In this document: positions 40,670-50,052 of the stretch, in pieces
How positions within the stretch are numbered: the stretch's first letter is position 1
Layout: every line of letters begins with the position of its first letter
Translations under genes and position numbers: made by a program
Notes under the pieces: generated by a model
What the model was told of the DNA's origin: nothing
The model's database searches: none
What the model saw: only the letters and a program-made list of their open reading frames with translations
NCBI GenBank assembly: GCA_903912525.1
Contig: CAIWHK010000065.1
Coordinates: 62,001 to 126,000, forward strand
Direction: 5' to 3'
DNA from: an uncultured bacterium
GTDB lineage: Bacteria > Krumholzibacteriota > Krumholzibacteriia > LZORAL124-64-63
DNA: 64,000 nt

Positions 40670-43087
40670 CTATGGCATGTCGGCCAACGGCACCCAGGCG
40701 AACGACTGGTCGAGCATCGTGAACCAGATCGGCCGTTGTTCGACATCTTCCAGACGCACGATCGCGCTCCTGGCGGCTTCGAGCATCTGGGTGAACTCAT
40801 CGTCGGACATCGTCTGGATGGACTCGTACGTCGTGCTCAGGAACGGGCTCATTTCCCGGAACGGGATGCCGTACTGGAGCTGGATCCACTCCATCGGCGT
40901 CTCCGGCTTCTCCCCGGGGATGTTCTCCGCGATCTGCTGCCAGGCATCCTGAAGCGCTTCCCGGTTGGACTGGCCCGGCTCGAACAGCCGCAGGAGCTGG
41001 TTGCGGCAGTCGGTCAGGTCCTGCTTCGAAACCAACTGCACCGGCCTGGTGACCGACCTGCCCTGCGAATCGTTGAGCAGCACCCAGCCGGGCTGGAACA
41101 GCTGGACCTTGTCCTTGATCAGGAATTCGAAATCCTCGGGGCTCTGGGCCTCCTTGGCGAGTTCGCGCAGCACCGCGGCGTCCACCATGAACGGCGTTGC
41201 TTCTTCGCCGATCACGCCGGCCGATTCCGTGGCCCCCGGCGTCTCCGGCACGATGGCATCCCACTCGCTGCCGCTGAAGGCGTTGGGGAGCTGGAGAATC
41301 ATCGCCGAGTTGAAGCTGATCACGTTCTTCAGGAGTTCCCGGGTATAGGCTTCGGCGTTGCTGATGTCCTCGATATTCGGGCTCGTCTCGCGCAGGTTCG
41401 TGCGGCTGGGGAATGCCACGTTCGGCTTGGCATCCTTGATCACTTCGCGCAGCGAATCCGACTGGGCCTCGATGACGGGGAAGATTCGCTCCTTCAGGTC
41501 GGTCTCGAATGCGCTGATGGCCTGGCTCTCCTCTGCGCCACGAGGTGGGCGCCGCAGCCAGATCACTTCGAGAATCGGGTCCGTCTCTTTGATCAACTGC
41601 AGAAGCCGGGGAGACAACGCACCCTTGGCGTCGTTGTTGCCGGCGTCCCCGATCAGGATGAGGACATTGGTCTCGTTGGCTCGGGCCAGCGAAAGCGCAC
41701 CTTCAAGGCCGGCGAACAGGGCTTCTGGGTAGTCGGCGTCGCCGGCTGCCGGCTCTTTCTGACTGTCGAGGAAGCTGTTCACTTCCTGGATGTTGGGCGT
41801 GAGGGCCTTCTGGTCAACGGGGGGCGTGTTCGCCATGTCCCGGTACACGACGGCGCCAAACCGCAACTTCATGTCCGTGTGCTTGAACTGCGGCGCGCTC
41901 TTCATGATCTCCCGCGAGGCGCGTGATACGGCCTGCAGGTACGGGCCCATGCTGCTCGTCGCGTCCACGACAAAAATGACATTGACATGGGAGACGCGAC
42001 TCTTGACCCGCGCGGCCCGGCTTTCCAGCACCCCCGAATCTCTCTGGCCGGACTCGCCAACCACCTGAAGTCCGCCCTGCCAGCCCACGTGGGCGATCGC
42101 ATCGCCCGGCCGCTGGTCCGTCAGGATCGGATACCGCCAGGCCGAGGCCGGCATGGACTTTTTCGACATCGGGTCGCCGAACAGCGGCTGGCTTGGCGCG
42201 CCGGTGTAGGCCCCCTGGGCCTGGGCCTGCTTCGCATAGATGTCCGCGCGCGTGGTGCGGGACGGGTCCGGCTCGAGCGCCATGCGCGTATTCCATTCCC
42301 CGAGGCGATTGCGCGGCACCCAGCCCACGATGCAGTCCTGAGGCCGGCCGTCGGGGATGTAGCGCCGGGTCCCTATGAGCGCCCAGCCCCACGATTCGTC
42401 GGGACGATCCCAGCGGTAGACGAACGAAAAGCGGCTGTCGAGCCCGGTCACCTTGCTGACTTCACGGCCCGTGGCGCTGGGGGCGGCGCGGGCCACCACC
42501 TTCATTTCCCGGAATTCCTCCTGATTGGGTACCTTGAACTCGCGCCAATCGTTCACGACAAACACTTTGCGACTGACCAGGTGCGGCGTCCGGTAGGGCT
42601 GGGAGCTCAGGACGAGGTCACTCGTGTCGACCCAGCCGACGACCTCATCGACCACCAGCGTGGTTGAGGCCATTTCCGACGACGTGCGGCACAGTTCGAG
42701 CCGCTTCGCTTCCTTGTCCTCCGTCAAGACACAGAACGACTCCAGGAAGGACAGTTCGGCGTGCGGCGCCAGCCTGACGCCCGTCCTGTCCGCATAGACA
42801 GGAACGCCGTCCTTCGCGGCATAGACGCGCCACCACTCCGCACGACGTGAAGCGACCCGCGGACCCATCTTGGCATCGTAGGCATCGTAGGACAGGGGCA
42901 ACCGCACACCGCGTTGGACGGCCTTGTCCGCGGCGTGTCCGGCGCCCGGCATCAGGACGAACAGGAGGCAGACCATCAGGCCGACACGAAGCAGGGACGG
43001 AAGCGACCGTCGACTGCTATGGGTTTGTGAATTCACGCAATGCACGGGCAAACTCCTCGGGGTTGGCGACAATTCGGTAGTCTCCAT
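40670..43087 (-). CDS. Exported vWA-domain protein with SH3-like segments
   Basis: VNVIFVVDATSSMGPYLQAVSRASREIM (MIDAS), NVLILIGDAGNND; GWVDTSDLVL and VGWVPRNRLGEW segments. Start uncertain (candidates 43087, 43036, 42976). Confidence 0.75.
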   Translation of the reverse strand: METTELSPTPRSLPVHCVNSQTHSSRRSLPSLLRVGLMVCLLFVLMPGAGHAADKAVQRGVRLPLSYDAYDAKMGPRVASRRAEWWRVYAAKDGVPVYADRTGVRLAPHAELSFLESFCVLTEDKEAKRLELCRTSSEMASTTLVVDEVVGWVDTSDLVLSSQPYRTPHLVSRKVFVVNDWREFKVPNQEEFREMKVVARAAPSATGREVSKVTGLDSRFSFVYRWDRPDESWGWALIGTRRYIPDGRPQDCIVGWVPRNRLGEWNTRMALEPDPSRTTRADIYAKQAQAQGAYTGAPSQPLFGDPMSKKSMPASAWRYPILTDQRPGDAIAHVGWQGGLQVVGESGQRDSGVLESRAARVKSRVSHVNVIFVVDATSSMGPYLQAVSRASREIMKSAPQFKHTDMKLRFGAVVYRDMANTPPVDQKALTPNIQEVNSFLDSQKEPAAGDADYPEALFAGLEGALSLARANETNVLILIGDAGNNDAKGALSPRLLQLIKETDPILEVIWLRRPPRGAEESQAISAFETDLKERIFPVIEAQSDSLREVIKDAKPNVAFPSRTNLRETSPNIEDISNAEAYTRELLKNVISFNSAMILQLPNAFSGSEWDAIVPETPGATESAGVIGEEATPFMVDAAVLRELAKEAQSPEDFEFLIKDKVQLFQPGWVLLNDSQGRSVTRPVQLVSKQDLTDCRNQLLRLFEPGQSNREALQDAWQQIAENIPGEKPETPMEWIQLQYGIPFREMSPFLSTTYESIQTMSDDEFTQMLEAARSAIVRLEDVEQRPIWFTMLDQSFAWVPLADMP

Positions 43088-45734
43088 GATGAGCCTCCAC
43101 GAAACTCCGGGCCACGCCACTCTTCTTCTTTGCGAAACTGGATTCGCTGAAATCAACTTCGATGACGCTGAGCGCGACCTCATCCGGGTTGAACGGAGGG
43201 ATGGCGCCCAGCCAGAGCTTGTAGAGCACCGGCTCTGATGGAATGACGTAGACGATCCTGCTCCGCGAGTTCGGATACCGCGGGTCGATCTTCCGCGATT
43301 CTTCGGCCGCCCATTTCAGGCTCCCCGCGCTTTGCGGGACAGCCTGGGGCGAGATGCGAAATTCCCGCAGCGTCCCGGCGGCTCCCGCTGCCGGGAAGAC
43401 GGAGCGCTGTTCCTCCTGGGCGACGCCGATCATCAGCTTGTCGCAGGCCCGCCCGCCCTCTGCCAGCAGTTCCTGGATAGAGCTTCGCAGCTCCTCCCAG
43501 GCTGGGCCCAGGGACTGGCACGCTTCGATCAGCAGCAGGACACCCGGCTTGCGTTTTTCAAAAATCAGCTTCCACTGCGGATCCATCGGCACGAGCCTGC
43601 CGCCGCGAAAACGCACCGGCAAATTCCTCGTTTCGAAGTCTTCCAACTCCACGGGGGCCAGCGCGCTGAGGGCGAGATTGCGAACGGTCGCGTCGATGTC
43701 GTCGAGGACAATTTCCCCTTCGGCGGGGAATCCCTGGGGCCACTGACCCTGGCGAACCATGCTCGAGTCACGGAATCCAGGCAGGACCGAAACGCTTGGA
43801 TGGGTTTGCGGGGACGCCTCCGCCGCGATCCGATAAGGGATCACGGCCGGAACGCGGCGGGCGCGGACGGCGATGGCAAGCTCGCTGTCCTTGGCGGCAG
43901 CCGGCCACGCAAGGTCCAGCGCCGCGCTGGACCGGGCATCGACACTGTCGATCGAGACGATCTCGAACATCGAATCGGCTTTCGCTTCCAGCTTGACCTC
44001 GAACCGCCGCCCGACCTGGGCGCGGATCGGTTCGCCCCTGCGACAGGGGAGGGTGAAGGGATCGACAATGTCCTTGTTGAGGCACTCCGCCCGGGGGAAG
44101 TCGACCGTCGCGCGATCCGGGAGAGGCGTCTTGTCGAGATAGGCGCCAGCCGCTTCAATGGACAGGCGCCGCTGGACCTGTTCCGGCTCCATCACGATGG
44201 TCAACGAGTCCTGGTTCACGAGCGGGCGGTAGCCGGGTGCCCGGATGTTGCACATCGAGGCCGGGAACAGCGGATCGGCGATACCCGGGCCTTCCGCCAC
44301 CCAGTACCACAGGCGCATGGTGCCGGGCGCACCGTCCGGGTCCGGTGTCAGGAGCGCATTCCGGGAGCTTCCCTCGAGGACCGCGCCACGAACAGCACGG
44401 CTGCCGACGTTGCTCACGATGCGAATCGGGTCGCAACGCAGGTGGCGCGCCACATCGATCCTGATGTCGCGCCCCTCGGCGAGGGTGTCGCGCAACGCCG
44501 CAAAACTGCGACAGGATTCGGCGCTCGGCCGAAGACCGATGCCCGTGAACTGGCCGAGGTCGAGCGCGTCGTCCGTGCCGGTCGATGGAAACGGATCAAT
44601 CCCGCCCAGAAGTTCCTTCGCGAGGGAAAGGGGCCGCAGAAGCCGCCACTGTTCCGTGCGTGTCTCGGCTCCCTTGGGAATGGCGCAGATGTCGAATTCC
44701 GCGGCGGGACCGAGGCCGAATGCCGGCAACACGAATTCAACGGTCGGGTGGATCTCGAGATGAGCACCTGAAAATTCGTACTTGAGCCTGCCGGCCTGGA
44801 TCGTCTGGCGCCAGACCAGGCGCGAGAATGCCGGTGCCGGCGGCTGCGACGCCGGGTATTGCCGAAGTTCGAGAATGCCGAGTTCGGCCAACGCGTGAAG
44901 ACTGCCCTGGTTTACAGACACGAAGTCGACGAGAAACGACTCCTGATTGTTCCAGGGCCCCTCGTCGGGACCGGGTTTCGGCAGATTGGTCAACCGGCAC
45001 CATAGGGGAACGCGGACGACAACGCCGCCTTTGTCTGCACCGGGCGGACCCACCTCAACCTTGTCAACCTGGACCGGATGGGGCGAGTCGGATTTCATGT
45101 CACGCATTGTCGCTTGTAGTTCGCAACGCCCGCCTGTGCCCGACCAGTCCTTGATGGTGAGCGTCAGGGCTCTGTCCTGGGGCGTTACACTCAGGGCGAG
45201 CCAGATGACAGGTATATCCGTTTGCCTGTCGACCACGGCCTCACGCAGGTAGCAGTTGCTCCACAAGACATCGGCGTTGATCCAGGCCTTTTCCCAATTC
45301 CTGACGAAGAGCTGCATCTTCGCGGCGTCGGGGGCTTTGGCGCCCTTTGGATATGACAGGACGATGCGAGCCGTCGCGATCCGCGATTCCGCGGCGTTCT
45401 GGGGAGCCGCCGGATCTGGAGCGGCGACCGCCGCACTGTAGACCAGTGTCGTGTCGCTACCCGAGAGCTTCAGTTGCCCGGGTGGCGGGCCCAAATCCTC
45501 CGAGTTGTATCGGCTGGGAGGCATCAAACTGTCGGGCCTTACCTCGCGGATGTAGACCGTGTGCCCGGTGTTCCACGGCAGAGGTGTTGCCCTCGGCGGG
45601 TCCTCCGCCGACAGTGACGCGGATGGGCGTGAGCACAGGGCCCCCGCCAGGACGGCAGCCGCGAACAATACGCGCTCTGCGCGGCGGCCCCGACACTTCC
45701 GAATAGGCAACGGCGGCATGAAGCAATCAGCCAT
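43017..45734 (-). CDS. Large exported protein of unknown function, possible degenerate vWA-like C-terminus
   Basis: 905 aa with N-terminal hydrophobic segment VLFAAAVLAGALCS; C-terminal PGVLLLIEACQSLGPAWEELRSSIQELLAEG...RIVYVIPSEP. Confidence 0.6.
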   Translation of the reverse strand: MADCFMPPLPIRKCRGRRAERVLFAAAVLAGALCSRPSASLSAEDPPRATPLPWNTGHTVYIREVRPDSLMPPSRYNSEDLGPPPGQLKLSGSDTTLVYSAAVAAPDPAAPQNAAESRIATARIVLSYPKGAKAPDAAKMQLFVRNWEKAWINADVLWSNCYLREAVVDRQTDIPVIWLALSVTPQDRALTLTIKDWSGTGGRCELQATMRDMKSDSPHPVQVDKVEVGPPGADKGGVVVRVPLWCRLTNLPKPGPDEGPWNNQESFLVDFVSVNQGSLHALAELGILELRQYPASQPPAPAFSRLVWRQTIQAGRLKYEFSGAHLEIHPTVEFVLPAFGLGPAAEFDICAIPKGAETRTEQWRLLRPLSLAKELLGGIDPFPSTGTDDALDLGQFTGIGLRPSAESCRSFAALRDTLAEGRDIRIDVARHLRCDPIRIVSNVGSRAVRGAVLEGSSRNALLTPDPDGAPGTMRLWYWVAEGPGIADPLFPASMCNIRAPGYRPLVNQDSLTIVMEPEQVQRRLSIEAAGAYLDKTPLPDRATVDFPRAECLNKDIVDPFTLPCRRGEPIRAQVGRRFEVKLEAKADSMFEIVSIDSVDARSSAALDLAWPAAAKDSELAIAVRARRVPAVIPYRIAAEASPQTHPSVSVLPGFRDSSMVRQGQWPQGFPAEGEIVLDDIDATVRNLALSALAPVELEDFETRNLPVRFRGGRLVPMDPQWKLIFEKRKPGVLLLIEACQSLGPAWEELRSSIQELLAEGGRACDKLMIGVAQEEQRSVFPAAGAAGTLREFRISPQAVPQSAGSLKWAAEESRKIDPRYPNSRSRIVYVIPSEPVLYKLWLGAIPPFNPDEVALSVIEVDFSESSFAKKKSGVARSFVEAHHGDYRIVANPEEFARALREFTNP

Positions 45735-45749
45735 GGGACACTACCTGGA

Positions 45750-47750
45750 TCAGTCGGATGAAACGACGATGACCCCGCAACCATTCGACTCCGGGGAGTC
45801 CAGGAGTTGGGGCTGGTTACCGGAAAATGAAACAGCAACACAAGTCCTGAAGCCGGGCGCGGCCTGATCGATCTTGCTGGTCCAATAGCGCAGGGTCGTC
45901 CGGACGGCCAAAGCCTGCAACGTACAGCAGGGCGTCTGTTGGTCCGGGCACGCGGCCAGGTCTCTCAGTTCGAGCAGCTCGGTGGGCGTCGGCAGGCGCC
46001 AGTTCGTCCGGTCCTGCTCGGCACTCGTATTCGCCACATTGATGCGATCGGCGGCTTCCTCCCAGGTCACCCCACCAGGTCCCACATCGAGATTCTTGTA
46101 CAAACGGCTGCCACTGTAGGCGATCCGTGCCGCTGCATCGTCAGCCGGCATCGCGTCGTCGCGGCGGATCGGGGCCGTCTGGCGGAGGACGCCGTCAGGC
46201 ACTTCGACCGTGATCTCAAGTTCGAGTCCGACGCCCACTTCTTCATTTTCTCTGGAGTACTTGCAGAACACGCGCCCCCGCTGGAGCGTGGGGGCGGCCC
46301 CACCCGTTTCCCCATAGCGGCTCAGGCTGATCCAATCCTCGAGCGAGGGTGCGTCGATGTAGGCTGCTGACACGTGACGGTACGTCTTCAGGGCATTCCC
46401 GCGGAGGCGGCGGAAGAGCTCCGGCAGCTTCGCGTTCTGGACCGTGACTGCGACGTTGTCTTTGTCCAGCTTCCGGGTCATTTCTTCGGCTGAGCCCGGG
46501 AGCAGCTGCACCGTGCGCCGGGCGAGATGGTTGTTGAATGCGGCTTCGGCCGCAGCCCGATCCTTCCCGGCATCCAGGCAGCGGCTGTCGATCTCGTGAC
46601 CGTCTTTCTTCAACGCGTCGATCCGCGCCTGCTGGTTCGGCAACGTGCCCAGAATAAGACGCTGTTCGTCTTCGGCCTGGCGGAGTGCCTTGTGGATCTC
46701 GGCCATGCTCTTTCCCGCCCGGGCGACTTCGGCCTTCCAGAGATCGGTCGATGACCGGGCATTGAATTCCCGGAGGCGATGCGCGGCCTCGGTCAGCCAG
46801 GGCCTGGCTGCAGGGTTTTCGGCCAACCGCGTGAGCGCGGGGACGACTTGGCTGGGATTCGATGGATCAAAGATGATCAACGGGCGCGACATGCGCGCAT
46901 CGGCACACTGCTGTTCCGCATTGATCGGGAGCTTCTTGTTATCAGTCAGGATCTGTTGCACGGCGCAAATCTGGATCACGCGCAAGCTGTCAGTGCCGAC
47001 ATCCAGGATGAACGGTTCGTCAATGAGCCGGAACTGACGCGTACGTTTGTCCACGATGTTCTGTACGAACTCTTGCACGTGGTTATCCGGTCCCACCGTC
47101 TCTCGAAGCACGTTGTCGCTGACAACCGCCAAGGTCCTGACGTCCAGATTGAGTATCTCCCACGCAAGCGAGTCGGTGGCGCAGGCGAGCTCCTTGGGCG
47201 AATGGGCTGCGCGCTCTTCCGGGGAAATCGCGCGGCACGCCGTAATCAACCAGTATGACCGGCGGTCCAGAATCGCAGCCTTCAGGGCAGCGCCGGCGGC
47301 ATCCTCCTGCGACCGGAGGCGGGCCAGAGTCCGCTCGCCCGTCGTGACGCGCGCGCGAGTCGTCTCCAGCGTCGACTCCGCGGCTTTCTGCTCCGCAAGG
47401 TTCCGGATCTGCGCCCCCGCGTTGAATTCCCAAGCGGTCCGTGCCCGCGCGCGCTGCACGGCGAGTCGATCCAATTGCACCCGCCAGACAACGCTGTCGT
47501 CCCGCGCTTCAGCGGCCACCCGCCGGAACGCGGCTTCCATGTCCGCGCGGCTGGTGAGCAAGGGGAGTTGGTCCAGGGCCCGTTGCAGCTTCCCAAGCGC
47601 GGCTTCAGTGCCCAGGCCTTTCAGATCGATCCAGTCGTCCGTCTGCGCGGGAACGGGAGCAGGTGCGGAGTCGGCGATGGACGCGAGGGTGGGTATCAAT
47701 GCCAGTGCGAGCAGCAGGAGCCAACGACGATGAATGCCCCGGCGCGACAT
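45750..47750 (-). CDS. Exported coiled-coil protein with C-terminal DUF1566/Lcl-like domain
   Basis: MSRRGIHRRWLLLLALALIPTLASIADS signal peptide; C-terminal TWEEAADRINVANTSAEQDRTNWRLPTPTELLELRDLA...YWTSKIDQAAPGFRTCVAVSFSG. ORF opens at 47927. Confidence 0.7.
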   Translation of the reverse strand: MSRRGIHRRWLLLLALALIPTLASIADSAPAPVPAQTDDWIDLKGLGTEAALGKLQRALDQLPLLTSRADMEAAFRRVAAEARDDSVVWRVQLDRLAVQRARARTAWEFNAGAQIRNLAEQKAAESTLETTRARVTTGERTLARLRSQEDAAGAALKAAILDRRSYWLITACRAISPEERAAHSPKELACATDSLAWEILNLDVRTLAVVSDNVLRETVGPDNHVQEFVQNIVDKRTRQFRLIDEPFILDVGTDSLRVIQICAVQQILTDNKKLPINAEQQCADARMSRPLIIFDPSNPSQVVPALTRLAENPAARPWLTEAAHRLREFNARSSTDLWKAEVARAGKSMAEIHKALRQAEDEQRLILGTLPNQQARIDALKKDGHEIDSRCLDAGKDRAAAEAAFNNHLARRTVQLLPGSAEEMTRKLDKDNVAVTVQNAKLPELFRRLRGNALKTYRHVSAAYIDAPSLEDWISLSRYGETGGAAPTLQRGRVFCKYSRENEEVGVGLELEITVEVPDGVLRQTAPIRRDDAMPADDAAARIAYSGSRLYKNLDVGPGGVTWEEAADRINVANTSAEQDRTNWRLPTPTELLELRDLAACPDQQTPCCTLQALAVRTTLRYWTSKIDQAAPGFRTCVAVSFSGNQPQLLDSPESNGCGVIVVSSD

Positions 47751-48231
47751 GCTTGCCGCGCGGTGGTCGTCGTCATTGGTCGGGGTGGTGTCTCCAGCCC
47801 TTCGGCTCATCGGGGCCGCATACACGGGCACATCCTCCGCTGGCACGACAGGTCCAGCGCGAAGTGGGCCGTGGCGCGCGAACATCTTTATCTGTGAACG
47901 AAGCGATACGCAGGGTGGTGTCGACACCTTCGAAGCATCCTAGCCGAAATCAGGAGACGGTGTCCATGGCTTTCTCCGCGATCGGCGCCTGTTGTAAGTC
48001 GTGGGATCGACATGTGGCATAACGATGCGGCTTCACCGCACTCGTCAACTCAATGACGCTGGACACCGCGACAGGCACATGTTAGGCTCCCGCGATCGGG
48101 GAAATCTCGGCGCTGGGCCTCGAGTTTACATGAGCGATTGCATCTTGTTTCCGGCGCCGATGTTTCGTATACCGGGCCGAATTACCTACTGCTTCAGGCC
48201 GCCCGCGACGGTGGCCATCGAAGGTGCCGTC

Positions 48232-49575
48232 GTGCGTAAGCATTTGCTAGCGGCCATATTCCTGGCGGCTCTTCTGCTCTGTGTTGCGGTCGCCGGTTGC
48301 GGCCGAGGGCCGAGTCCATGCCCTTCCCAGCAGCGCGTGCTGCAGGCCTTTTCCGCTGTCGCTGCGCCCAAGGATTCGGTCACCGGCAACCTGCAGTTTG
48401 ATCTCTACATCGACGATTCGCAGTCGGTGGCGGGCTTCGTTGCCGGCGGCTCCAGCAGCTACCTCGAGGTGATGGAAAAGCTCCTGCGCCACAGCGAAAC
48501 CGCCGGCTACACGCGACAGGTTTACCGCGTTTCCGATCCGTCGGCGCCGGTTCGTGATTTGACGCGCGGCATCATTCTCAATTCGTCGTTCTACACAGGG
48601 AAAGAAACGCCCCTTCGGCGTCTTCTCGACGTGATCCGAAAGCGGAACGCACCCGGTCGTATCGCGCTCGTGGTCAGCGATTTGGTCCAGTCGGAGAACC
48701 TCGAAGACCAGCAGAGCCTCGTGGAATCGCTGCGGCTCCTCGCCTCACCTGACTCGAAGACCTCGGATAAGTTGCAGATCAGCCTGCTTGCCTTCAAGTC
48801 GCAGTTCCGCGGCTCCTACTATTCCGAGACGTCCAGGGGCCTGTCCTATCCCCTGTCAATCTCAGGAGCCCGGCCCGGCACCGGCCGGCCGTTCTATCTG
48901 TTGGTGATCGCTTCGTCGCAAGCCACCCTGGAGGCCTTCCAGAAATACGTCCTGCGCGGGATTGGTGAGGAAGCCGTGTTTGCCCCGTCGAAGCCGGCGT
49001 TCGACATCACGTCCGTCAAGTTCAGCCCTGATAACCAGCCCAAGCGAACCATGTGGAACAGCATGAAGGATCCGGAGATGTTCCCGGCCGGCAGTGAGTC
49101 ACCGCGCGGTTTCCGGGTGGCTTTCATGGAGGGAGAGGCAATCAAGCCGGGCACGGCGGAATTGCGTCTCCAATGCGCGCTGAAGTCGTCGCTGCCCATC
49201 ATCGCGCTCGACCAGATTCAATACAAGATGGAGATCGTTTCGTTCGTCAAGGAGCGGCAGCGCGCAACGCCGCAACCCGCGAACGGACGCGTCACGTTCG
49301 GCGATTCGCTTGCCAACGGCCGGTTGCGGATCAACTACGCCATCGATGTCCCTGAGCCGCAGACGTGGGACGTGTACCGCGTCCAGCTGTCGCCGGGTGC
49401 CGGAAACCTGGGTGTTCCCGAGTGGGTCGAGGCGTGGAGCACGGAATCCGACGTGAATCCCTCGCAGGGCAATCGCACTCTGCACTTTTCGCAATTCGTG
49501 GAGACCCTGGTGCGCGCCGTCACGGAGCGGGTCAGGGCCTCCGATCAATACGTCCTCATAGGGAGCAGGCGCTGA
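48232..49575 (+). CDS. Lipoprotein with vWA-like domain
   Basis: VRKHLLAAIFLAALLLCVAVAGCGRG lipobox; LQFDLYIDDSQSVAGFV and GRIALVVSDLVQSEN. Confidence 0.68.
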   Translation: MRKHLLAAIFLAALLLCVAVAGCGRGPSPCPSQQRVLQAFSAVAAPKDSVTGNLQFDLYIDDSQSVAGFVAGGSSSYLEVMEKLLRHSETAGYTRQVYRVSDPSAPVRDLTRGIILNSSFYTGKETPLRRLLDVIRKRNAPGRIALVVSDLVQSENLEDQQSLVESLRLLASPDSKTSDKLQISLLAFKSQFRGSYYSETSRGLSYPLSISGARPGTGRPFYLLVIASSQATLEAFQKYVLRGIGEEAVFAPSKPAFDITSVKFSPDNQPKRTMWNSMKDPEMFPAGSESPRGFRVAFMEGEAIKPGTAELRLQCALKSSLPIIALDQIQYKMEIVSFVKERQRATPQPANGRVTFGDSLANGRLRINYAIDVPEPQTWDVYRVQLSPGAGNLGVPEWVEAWSTESDVNPSQGNRTLHFSQFVETLVRAVTERVRASDQYVLIGSRR

Positions 49576-50030
49576 TGGACAAACTGCTGCTGTTCTGGAT
49601 GATCAATCCTCCCCACCCGGAGATGGAAGTGGAGGCCTGGGGCCCGTTTAGGGCGTCGATGGCCGGCTGGCTGGTGTTGATGGTTCTTTTGATGGTCGGG
49701 GTGATCGGCGCCTTTTACTTCATCCACTCCCACCGGCTGAAGATCCATTTTCCCACGGATGTCTTCCGTCCCTACACGCCCCTCAAGTGGCTTTGGCTGA
49801 CCCTGATTCCGGGTGTGGTCCTGTTTCTGGCCTACCGGCACAATTACCTGGTTTCCTTCCCGGACGCGCCGACGTCCTTCATCGGACGGGCCGTGGGGCT
49901 GGCGATCTGGGGCATGTTCCTGACGTTCGTGTTTTCGGTCCTTGTCATGGCGTTTCCCTTCATGACGCCTGCCAAGTTCCGTTACCGCCCGTTTGCCATT
50001 GTGTACCGGCGCCGCAGGGCCCAGTCGTGA
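49575..50030 (+). CDS. Small multi-pass membrane protein
   Basis: About four TM segments; ATG overlaps preceding stop (TGATG). Confidence 0.7.
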   Translation: MDKLLLFWMINPPHPEMEVEAWGPFRASMAGWLVLMVLLMVGVIGAFYFIHSHRLKIHFPTDVFRPYTPLKWLWLTLIPGVVLFLAYRHNYLVSFPDAPTSFIGRAVGLAIWGMFLTFVFSVLVMAFPFMTPAKFRYRPFAIVYRRRRAQS

Positions 50031-50052
50031 TGCCGCGAGAAGGAGCCATTCG

